Position numbers and translations under genes: made by a program
Shown here: in pieces, positions 24,268 through 32,500 of the stretch
Layout: each line of letters starts with the position of its first letter
How positions within the stretch are numbered: the stretch's first letter is position 1
Origin: a virus
Virus record (IMG/VR): IMGVR_UViG_3300008267_000029
Coordinates: 1 to 64,000 of that record
Reading direction: 5' to 3' (one strand)
Length of the DNA stretch: 64,000 nucleotides
Notes under the pieces: generated by a model
The model's database searches: none
What the model saw: only the letters and a program-made list of their open reading frames with translations
What the model was told of the DNA's origin: nothing

Positions 24268-25125
24268 ATGATTGTAATGTGCTGTTTAAAAGCAATTAAT
24301 TGCGATACCGGAGCTGTAGTATGGATCAATATTGGTCCAGAAGGAGCACCATCATATATTGCATGGGATGCTGAAATTGGTAATAACTTTACCACAACTG
24401 ATCCCTTACTACCAGGAACCTGGATAGTAGATTCAATCTGTTGCAGCGGCAGCTGTCCAGGTTATTTAACAAACTGTCAAGTAGGGGCAATTGTAATAGA
24501 TCTTTCTTCTGTAACTTTTGGTGCAGCCGGTTGCCCTGTGGCAAGTATCCAATTACTTAATTGTCAAGACGGTACATCATTATTTGTTGACGGTATTGAT
24601 TTTAGTTATGTAGGTTCTGTAATAACTATTGAAGAATATCCCGGTTGTTGGGAAGTTATAGATGCTGCGGTTGTACCTGATGAAACAGTAACATTCTTAA
24701 ATGGATTTACAGATTGTACTTGCTGTTTAGGGGAAGTATATCCGCCACCGCCGCCACCTCCTCCTCCGCCACCGCCAGATCCAGAGATAGATCCAGAACC
24801 ACCTGTAATAGTAGTAGTTCCTGGACCTGGAGCTGTAGCACAGGAAGTATCGGAACTTCAAGCAGCAACTACTCCTGCATCACCTAGATTATTTTATCAG
24901 GTTACACAAGGAGCATGTGATATTAAGGCTAATGTTAAGTTTGCTAATGGTTATTATAAGCTATTCTTAGGTCTTAAGAATGGATACGGTAACTGTTGCG
25001 ATACGATCGACCTAGATAAACTATGGATTAAGAAAGAACAATCTGACTATTCCGTAATGAATGATCCAAATGCTTGTAGCACGCCTGCAGAGGTAACGCC
25101 AATTATTTGCCCAGAACCTAGCTAA
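24268..25125 (+). CDS. Cys-rich repeat protein with polyproline linker (continuation of upstream adhesin repeats?)
   Basis: 285 residues from the ATG at 24268, two bases after the upstream TGA; an in-frame start at 24235 lies inside the upstream gene. The first residues (MCCLKAINCDTGAVVW) align with the upstream repeat start (TCCYDLINCADNTVYA), so the Cys-rich repeat array seems to continue across the gene boundary in the -1 frame. Further repeats are at CCSGSCPGYLTNC and DCTCCLGEV. A run of twelve prolines (around 24742-24777) joins a C-terminal domain with YYKLFLGLKNGYGNCCDTID. Either coupled translation of a separate protein, a frameshift, or an indel in the assembly. Confidence 0.6.
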   Translation: MIVMCCLKAINCDTGAVVWINIGPEGAPSYIAWDAEIGNNFTTTDPLLPGTWIVDSICCSGSCPGYLTNCQVGAIVIDLSSVTFGAAGCPVASIQLLNCQDGTSLFVDGIDFSYVGSVITIEEYPGCWEVIDAAVVPDETVTFLNGFTDCTCCLGEVYPPPPPPPPPPPPDPEIDPEPPVIVVVPGPGAVAQEVSELQAATTPASPRLFYQVTQGACDIKANVKFANGYYKLFLGLKNGYGNCCDTIDLDKLWIKKEQSDYSVMNDPNACSTPAEVTPIICPEPS

Positions 25126-25153
25126 TTAAATAAAAATTTTGTAAATTATATAT

Positions 25154-26632
25154 ATGGCACTTCCATTAGAACCTACGAATACACAGAGAAGCTGTACGCC
25201 TATCTCTAGTAACTGCGTTACCTGGCAAGGTCCAGATATCTCATGTATAAACTTATGCAGAGGAGATAGTATCTCCGACGTAACATATAAGATGGCTGTA
25301 CAGTTATGTACTCTTCTTGATGATTTAAAAGTATCAGGATTTGACGTAGATTGTTTCCCTCCTATTTCACCAAAACCGGAGAGTGTAAAAGACATTATTC
25401 AGTTTATCTTAGACCAGATTTGTATTTTACAGGGTAATACACCTACGCCTTCAACAACAACTAAGGCAAGTGTTGTAAGTACTGAGCTAGTTCCTGTTCC
25501 AGCATGTTTACAATTTCCTAATCCATTAGGCGATATGGTAGTTCAGCTACCCGTATACGATTTTGCTACGCTTATTGGTAATACTGTTTGTGGAATCATA
25601 GATGGTACAGTAACTATAAACAGAACCCTTTCTGTACACACTAAAGAGATTAGTTCTATATCACAAGTTGTATTTCCAGCAGGGGGATTAGTTAAATCTG
25701 TAAAAGATCAGATAATTATTCCTGAAGGCGCATGCACACTACCTGGTAGCACTAATATTCCTATAGTAGATTTTATTGAAGTATTTGAAGCAGACTTTTG
25801 TGCTTTACAAAATGCTACAGGAGACATTAATGCTATTAACTCGGCTATTAGCCAACAATGTATTAATCTTGATACTTCACCTACCTTAAGTAATCCTAAA
25901 ATCTCTATGGCCGGTTTACCAGGATGGTTAGGCGCAGGAGATGTTAATACTATGGCAGCAGCCGTAAATAACCTATGGGTTACTTTATGCGATATGCGTT
26001 CTGCTTTACAAAACGTAGTTACAAATTGCTGCAACACTAGTTGTGATGCTGTTGAAATTAGGATGGATGCATCATTTGATAGCCCTAATATCGACCTTGC
26101 ATTTACAGGATCAGTAGGATCTTTTGTAGACTGTTTTGCAGACGGTATGTTTGTTACTATTACAGATGCCTTTGGTTTGACTTACACTGAGCAAGTTTCA
26201 GTAATTCCTAGTCTTGGTGGATCTGTTCAAAGTATCGATTTATCATCTAGCCTACTAAACTTATATACAGACTATACCGTTAAACTAGATGTATGTGCTT
26301 CTAATGGAGATATTACATGTAACAAGTGTTTAACAGTAGGAGTAGAGAATTCTAATACTTGTCCAGCTATGAGCTACTCTATAGGATCACCTTATGATTA
26401 CATAGACTTTAGCTTTACTAATGCTATTGCCGGAGGTGTAACATACATTGTAGAATGTTGGAATAGCGGTATAACTGCTGTAGTAACAACTGCTACTATT
26501 GTAAATCCATCGACAGGTACTGTAAGCGGAAGACTGGAGGGGCTTGCTGGTACAACATACCAGGTTAGAGTAAGAGTTATTATAGGCGGTCTTATCAAAG
26601 ACTGTGATTATCAAACAGTAGTGGTCGACTAA
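25154..26632 (+). CDS. Cys-containing virion protein with C-terminal fibronectin-III-like domains
   Basis: 492 residues. Residues 1-95 contain ISCINLCRGDSISDVTYKMA and DVDCFPPISPKP, which resemble N-termini of virion proteins in other Bacteroidota phages (from memory). The middle part is mixed, with GLPGWLGAGDVNTMAAAVNN leading to an apparent helix. The C-terminal ~200 residues carry two beta-sandwich segments; the second ends with TYQVRVRVIIGGLIKDCDYQ, the strand pattern of fibronectin type III domains. Likely a head fibre or tail decoration protein. The downstream gene has the same general plan. Confidence 0.55.
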   Translation: MALPLEPTNTQRSCTPISSNCVTWQGPDISCINLCRGDSISDVTYKMAVQLCTLLDDLKVSGFDVDCFPPISPKPESVKDIIQFILDQICILQGNTPTPSTTTKASVVSTELVPVPACLQFPNPLGDMVVQLPVYDFATLIGNTVCGIIDGTVTINRTLSVHTKEISSISQVVFPAGGLVKSVKDQIIIPEGACTLPGSTNIPIVDFIEVFEADFCALQNATGDINAINSAISQQCINLDTSPTLSNPKISMAGLPGWLGAGDVNTMAAAVNNLWVTLCDMRSALQNVVTNCCNTSCDAVEIRMDASFDSPNIDLAFTGSVGSFVDCFADGMFVTITDAFGLTYTEQVSVIPSLGGSVQSIDLSSSLLNLYTDYTVKLDVCASNGDITCNKCLTVGVENSNTCPAMSYSIGSPYDYIDFSFTNAIAGGVTYIVECWNSGITAVVTTATIVNPSTGTVSGRLEGLAGTTYQVRVRVIIGGLIKDCDYQTVVVD

Positions 26633-26644
26633 TAAACTAAAAAT

Positions 26645-27202
26645 ATGGCTTGCACAACTTGCGGTTCTAATACCGTATCATCAAATAAAACATGCGGTTG
26701 TAAGGATTTACCCCTTACAACTGCTGCTACTTTTACATGTCCTCCTGATATAACTTGCCCAGATCCAACTCCATGCTATGAGACTATTCAAGATACCTGT
26801 GTAAAACACAGCTCTCTATATTCTATATATCAGTTTGGTAATACGATAAATGATAATGGTTATTATCCAGCATTACCTGCAGGAGCATCTTTAGAGAATG
26901 CTTATCAGGCTATGTCTGTACAAAGTTGGGATATAGATTGTCTTCCTCCAATTAATGTTCACCCTAGTTATGTAGGCACAACTACTATTATTCTTAACTG
27001 GGAACTTACTGGAGCTGATTATTATAATGTAAGTTATGGTACAATACCGGGTATATGGACAACAACTTCTAACTTAACAACTAATAGTTATACCCTTACC
27101 TTACTTAATCCAAATACCAGTTATTATTTTATGGTAACAACCAACTGTGTTGACGATGACGCCAATTCTGATAGCGCTATTATAATCATTAAAACATTAT
27201 AG
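26645..27202 (+). CDS. Short Cys-rich protein with a fibronectin-III-like domain
   Basis: 185 residues. The N-terminal ~60 residues are Cys-rich (CTTCGS, KTCGCKDLP, CPPDITCPDPTPC). The middle contains QSWDIDCLPPINVHPS, similar to DVDCFPPI in the preceding gene. The C-terminus is a fibronectin-III-like sandwich (ADYYNVSYGTIPGIW, then NPNTSYYFMVTTNC). It is the last gene before a terminator. Probably a fibre or decoration protein working with its neighbour. Confidence 0.6.
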   Translation: MACTTCGSNTVSSNKTCGCKDLPLTTAATFTCPPDITCPDPTPCYETIQDTCVKHSSLYSIYQFGNTINDNGYYPALPAGASLENAYQAMSVQSWDIDCLPPINVHPSYVGTTTIILNWELTGADYYNVSYGTIPGIWTTTSNLTTNSYTLTLLNPNTSYYFMVTTNCVDDDANSDSAIIIIKTL

Positions 27203-27239
27203 TCCACGTTTGTTGGTTTAGCGTGACTAAACAAGAGAG

Positions 27240-27267
27240 ACCCTCAGGCAAAGGCTTGGGGGTTTTT
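27240..27267 (+). terminator. Rho-independent terminator
   Basis: Ten-base-pair stem with two G-U pairs: ACCCTCAGGC (27240-27249) with GCTTGGGGGT (27254-27263), a four-base AAAG loop and a T5 run. A second small hairpin (GTTTAG/CTAAAC) lies just upstream, near 27217-27232. Confidence 0.8.
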
Positions 27268-27270
27268 CAC

Positions 27271-27278
27271 TATATTTG
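27271..27278 (+). promoter_or_regulatory. Possible promoter -7 box for neck/tail operon
   Basis: TATATTTG, identical to the box at 3290-3297, lies three bases after the terminator T-run. The start codon is 64 bases downstream, giving a longer leader than elsewhere. No convincing -33 box is visible, so confidence is modest. Confidence 0.4.
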
Positions 27279-27342
27279 TTTAGTATTCAATGATGTATTA
27301 CTTTTAAAGCTAGAATAAATTTCGTAAATTGTACTAAGGCGT

Positions 27343-27930
27343 ATGCAGAATTTTAAAAAACCAGACCTCAATGCCCCGCGATATAGAGCCCCAAAAGTTA
27401 AGTTAATTACTAAACAGTATCTTAAAGACTTTAAAGCTAAGTATCCAGAACATAAAGACGTTGACTACGCGTTAACTAAAAAAATAGTAAAGGCTTTTAA
27501 CGAAAAGCTTTGGAGAGAAACTATTGAAAATAGAGATGGTATAGAGTTACCTGAGAACCTAGGTTATTTATTTATAGGGGCTTGCCAGCAACCTACTAAG
27601 GAAAACATAGATTATGGTAAGTCAATTAAATACGGTGTTAGAGTTACTCATAAGAACTGGGATACAGATGGTTACATTAGTAAGATATTCTATAGTAACT
27701 ATCAGTCTCGATATAAATTACGGGACAGGGTTCTATGGGGATTTACCGCAAACCGATATTTTAAACGAGCTGTTACTAAAGAGTTTCGAGATAACTGGAA
27801 GAAGTTTATAGTAATAGATAAGATGTTTACAGTATCAAAGCTCTTTGATAAAGCAAGTATGAAGAATCGAATAGCTAGACAGACAAAAGAAAAGTTAAAA
27901 GAATATAACGAATTTGATCTAGAAGATTAA
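27343..27930 (+). CDS. Conserved-looking crAss-like protein of unknown function
   Basis: 195 residues, strongly basic. Features: KPDLNAPRYRAPKVKLITKQ at the start, ENRDGIELPENLGYLFIGAC in the middle, SKIFYSNYQSRYKLRDRVLW and FTANRYFKRAVTKEFRDNWK later. I recall the phrase ELPENLGYLFIG and a following NxD/YxxW region from proteins conserved in crAss-like phages, near the neck/tail genes. The charge and aromatic content would suit nucleic-acid contact or particle assembly. No function can be assigned. Confidence 0.6.
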   Translation: MQNFKKPDLNAPRYRAPKVKLITKQYLKDFKAKYPEHKDVDYALTKKIVKAFNEKLWRETIENRDGIELPENLGYLFIGACQQPTKENIDYGKSIKYGVRVTHKNWDTDGYISKIFYSNYQSRYKLRDRVLWGFTANRYFKRAVTKEFRDNWKKFIVIDKMFTVSKLFDKASMKNRIARQTKEKLKEYNEFDLED

Positions 27931-27932
27931 TT

Positions 27933-28601
27933 ATGAAAACAGTAGGAGAAGCAGTATCTCGCGTTAGAAATATTATTAAGGCCGTAGACATGGATGATTT
28001 TATCACTGACCGTGTTATCTATAGCCTTATAATGAAATACGCAGGGATGTACATTAAGCGTCAAAGTAATCAGGGAACTGGAACAAAGTTCTCTAGTATG
28101 TTTAAACGTTTACCATGTATACCACTTATCGATGTTGATAAAGTAGAAGCATGCTGCGAACCTAGATCGGGTTGTACAATTAAACGTACACAAACTAGAA
28201 TACCGAATGTAATGGAAGGACCTCAAGGACCATTATTACGTACTGTAACATCTATGGATGGTTTTACTGAGGCCTATCGGACAACTCCTACTTTATATAA
28301 TAGTATGAGTAAAACATCTGCATTCAAGTATAACAAAAATACTTATTTCTGGCTTATGGATGATTATATATACATTCCTAATGTTGAATGGGAAGGTTTA
28401 TCCGTAGAGGGGATTTTTGATGCAGGAGTTATGGGATTTAGTTGTGAAGATCCTTGTATGCAACGTCAACAAGAATTACTAGGAATACCTCCCGAACTTT
28501 TTGCAGAGATAGAACAACAGGTTGTTAACGATTTCCTTAAATCTGCTCAAATACCTCAAGATCAATTTATTTCAGATAAACAATCTATATATAGATCATG
28601 A
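27933..28601 (+). CDS. Putative ring / connector protein (crAss-like)
   Basis: 222 residues. The N-terminal helical part (VGEAVSRVRNIIKAVDMDDF, then SLIMKYAGMYIKRQSNQ) is followed by a beta-rich body (TYFWLMDDYIYIPNVEWEGL) and a C-terminal helical tail (GIPPELFAEIEQQVVNDFLK). The plan resembles head-tail ring proteins that stack under the portal. It is two bases after the previous gene and overlaps the next by four. Cys pairs (ACCEPRSGC, CEDPC) may be structural. Assignment by architecture and context. Confidence 0.55.
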   Translation: MKTVGEAVSRVRNIIKAVDMDDFITDRVIYSLIMKYAGMYIKRQSNQGTGTKFSSMFKRLPCIPLIDVDKVEACCEPRSGCTIKRTQTRIPNVMEGPQGPLLRTVTSMDGFTEAYRTTPTLYNSMSKTSAFKYNKNTYFWLMDDYIYIPNVEWEGLSVEGIFDAGVMGFSCEDPCMQRQQELLGIPPELFAEIEQQVVNDFLKSAQIPQDQFISDKQSIYRS

Positions 28602-29506
28602 ACTATAATTACACTCTTAAATATAGAACTTTTGAATCACTACTTGAAGATGTCAAGCTTGATTTAAAAAGTTTAGTTACTGACGGAAGTATAGATCCTT
28701 CACAGTTAATTAAAGTAGCTACACGTATTAATTACGATCTTGGTCTACGTATATACATGACTAAGGAGAGACTACTTATTGTAGAGAAGGGCCGTGTACG
28801 TTTACCGGATGATTTTTATGTAATGAACTTTGCATTAGTATGCGGGGAATATACAGAAGATGTATCAATGCCGCAAGGTACTAATGTCCAACAAGTTACG
28901 CCAGAATGGAGACCGTGGGTAGAAGCTAACTATTGCTCAGATATATCATTACCGTCTCAACCTGTATGTTTAACTCAGTGCGGAACTGAATATCAGTTAG
29001 TACAAATTGTCAATAAACAGACTAGAACTTACAAGTTGTTTTCTCCAATTAGATTTAGAAACTCCCAGTTTGTAGATTGTGAATGCCCCAACTTACAGGC
29101 TAGCTGGGCAAGAGACGAAGCTTATATTAAAGATGGTTGGATTTATACCAACTTTAAAGAAGGTAAGTTATATATTAATTATCAAGGAACTCTAGAAGAT
29201 GCTGACGGACATTTAATGGTTCCTGATCATCCTTATCTTAACGAGTATTATGAATACGGATTAAAGAAACGTATTCTAGAAAACTTAGTGATGGATGGTG
29301 TAAACGTAGCAGCACAAATTCAATTAGTTGCGCAAGAATATCGTGCAGCAAGAAATAATGCTCTTACCGTAGTTAATACTCCAAACTTCTCTGAGATGGA
29401 GAAAGTATGGTCTATGAACCGTAAAGCAATGTATGGTAAGTATTATGACATGTTTAAGTCATACCCTTATCCAATGAGTAACCTAAGAGTAAATAACGCT
29501 GTTTAA
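28598..29506 (+). CDS. Putative ring / tail hub protein (crAss-like)
   Basis: 302 residues. N-terminal helices (FESLLEDVKLDLKSLVTDGS, then LIKVATRINYDLGLRIYMTK) precede beta-rich segments (KGRVRLPDDFYVMNFALVCG) and a long C-terminal helical region (ILENLVMDGVNVAAQIQLVA). It resembles the second connector/hub protein seen between ring and muzzle genes in crAss-like phages. It overlaps the preceding gene by four bases and ends two bases before the 1762-residue gene, so the three are probably co-translated parts of the neck and tail. Confidence 0.55.
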   Translation: MNYNYTLKYRTFESLLEDVKLDLKSLVTDGSIDPSQLIKVATRINYDLGLRIYMTKERLLIVEKGRVRLPDDFYVMNFALVCGEYTEDVSMPQGTNVQQVTPEWRPWVEANYCSDISLPSQPVCLTQCGTEYQLVQIVNKQTRTYKLFSPIRFRNSQFVDCECPNLQASWARDEAYIKDGWIYTNFKEGKLYINYQGTLEDADGHLMVPDHPYLNEYYEYGLKKRILENLVMDGVNVAAQIQLVAQEYRAARNNALTVVNTPNFSEMEKVWSMNRKAMYGKYYDMFKSYPYPMSNLRVNNAV

Positions 29507-29508
29507 AC

Positions 29509-32500
29509 ATGGCTAAACAAAGAGGATCACAAGCTGGTGCTGCTAACCCAGCTCAGGCTAATACATCTGATATAACCGTAAACTCTTTTAACAAGGGTAT
29601 GGTTAAAGACTATGATGTCACGTATGCTCCTGAAGGTACGTGGAATCATGCACGAAATGCTATTAATAATAGTAAGTCGGGAGATGTAGGTTTGATTGGT
29701 AATGAGCCGGCAAACGAGTTTTGTACGCAAGCCCCCTATACAGTAATTGGATCAATTCCTATTTATCAAGATTACTTTGCAATCTTTTCTACAAATGATA
29801 CTGACTCGGAGATTGGGATATTCCATGAACCAAGTTGTACGTATATACCTGTAGTAAACGACCAGTGTCTAGCATTTAATAGAAACAATCTTATTATTGG
29901 AGATGCTAAATATAAATTTGACTGTACTTATGACCTTTATTGGGATGACGGATTAAACGTAAGTCGTAAACTAAATATCGGTCAGGTTGAATTAGACTCC
30001 TATCCTAATATATATAATAATGAACCTTGGCCGGGAGTACCTTATATATGTAATGAAGTACCAGCTGGTTCAAATGCCGACTGTATTATATGTGAGAACG
30101 TTATACCTCTTGCGTTAAACTGCGAAAAAATACGTTTAAATAAACGTATGCTAATTCCTTGTGTTTCAGTTAGTAAGGGTTTATCTGGCGGTCAACTACG
30201 AAATGGTTCTTATTATGCAGTAATTGCATATTCGGAAAATCAGCAAAGAGTTACGGATTATTTTTCTCCGTCTAATATCCAAGCTTTATTTTCCCCTAAT
30301 ACAGCGGGGAGTTCATTAAATATAAGTTTTGGTAATTTAGATACAGAGAACTTTACTGAGTTTCAGTTAGTTGTGGTACATACTACAGATCAACAAACCG
30401 TAGCATCTCAAGTAGGATTCTATAGTACCCAAACGCATTCAATAAGTTTTGATTATGTATCAGCTACATTACCTTCTATTCCATTAGAGTATATTCCGTT
30501 ACGTACGCCCGGCTATGATAAATCTGAAGCTATGTACGATGTTAACGGATATCTTATTCGTGTAGCTCCCACTGAAAAGTTTGATTTTAACTACCAACCC
30601 TTTGCAAACCAGATAGAAGCAGAATGGGTTATGATAGAGCAACCTTGGGACTATTATAGAAAAGGTGGTAGTACTGTAGGATACATGCGAGATGAGGTAT
30701 ATGCATTTTGGATAAGATTTGTATATAACGATGGTAAGAAATCTAGCTCATATCATATTCCGGGTAGACAGGCGTTTGACTGGGAGTTAGAAAATTATAG
30801 TCCTAGCGATTTAGATAACATCGAGCGTTCTCAAGACCCTAACTACCAAACTAAAGTATGGGAAGTAATTAACACTGCTTATCCGACTAACTTACAAATA
30901 CCCTTAAATAATGCTCCCGTGACTCCTGGTCAAGTAATTGCTTCAGGTAAAATGGGATATTGGGAATCAACTGAGCAGTATCCTAATAGTAATCCCGAAG
31001 TATGGGACGCCTCATCTAATCCAGGTTTGTTTACTATATCAGGTAATAACACATCGTATGATCTATGTGGTAAACAAATTAGACATCATAAGATGCCATC
31101 TGACTTTTTAAACTCGAATGGTAATCAATTTGGTGATTTATACGTTAACCAAAATACAACGCACATTCGTGTAGATGATTATTTTCTTGCAGCAAACGGA
31201 AACCTTACTCCATCTAAGCCTAAAGCAATTCGTTTACTAGGAGTTAGATTTGGAAATATAAAAGCACCTAGAGATAATAATGGAAAAATTATTCCAGGTA
31301 TTGTAGGATATGAAATACTTCGTGCTTCAAGACAGGGTAACAAAACAGTTGTAGCAAAAGGCGCTATTAATAACATGCGTTCTTATAGAGAAGCTGGTGC
31401 GGCCACAACAAATTCAGGAGCTCCTTTTGGAATAGCTACTGGAGATAAAATTCTTTATCCTAATTATGTAGGTAACTATTTAGGTTATGATTTTACTCTA
31501 ACAAACCTTAGTGAGCAAGCACCTTTTGTTAATGGTATTAGCCCACAAAATGACCCTGATACCTTTTTTGGATTTAATCCTAATGTACCAGCATATGAAT
31601 CATCATATCTTACTTTCCATTCTCCAGATACAAATTTAGAATACCCATTCTTGTCGGTAAACGAATTAAAACTATACGGTCAGCTTGGAGATAAGTTTAA
31701 TATGGAGGGTAAGTTTGAGGCCGTGCCTGGTCACCCCAAAGAAAAACTAATTACAAATAGAGCATTAGTTATAGCGGCCGTTGCTGGTTTAGGTATTGCG
31801 GCAAAGGCTGTTCGTGGTCAAAGAGTTACTAGTCAAGCTTTACCATTAAACGCTCCTATTGCATCTCCTGCTACAGCAACACAATCAGCAATTGTTGCGG
31901 GGGGTTTAACAGGTTTTGATATAGGTGCTGCATCAGCACTTCATTTATTAACTGCGGCTATAGGTGGTACTAACCCTGCTCTTAATCCCGATGAAAATGC
32001 CGCTGTAGCTGCTTACATATTAGCCCAGTCTTTAACAGCTGGTGTATCATCAGCTGGATTAGCACCGCCTTCTTTAAGTAGATCCCTAACGTACGGAGAT
32101 TATCAATATGTTCCAACTGGAGTATTAGCCGGTAATTCTATTGTAACTTTTGCATACTACTGGTCACAAGGTATAGATAGTATACTTGATTTAATGTATG
32201 CTTTAGCGCCGTATAAGGATTTTGTTCTTCGTTCCGTAAGTCATCTTAATTTACATAAGATGCAACCTGGTAATATTAAAACTGCATTTCAAGGAAGCGG
32301 TAATACCCGAAGATTAATTAATGATATTAATTACCTAAAAGATCAGTTTCAGTTTATAGGAAACTATAAGGTTAATAACTTATTCCGACCTAAGTGTGTA
32401 GCAATACATTTAGGTAAAAATCTTAATGGTACAATAGTAGACAATCCTGTCTTTATGCAGGGTGCTTTTACGCCAACTGTATTTGATAACTCAGTTCAAA

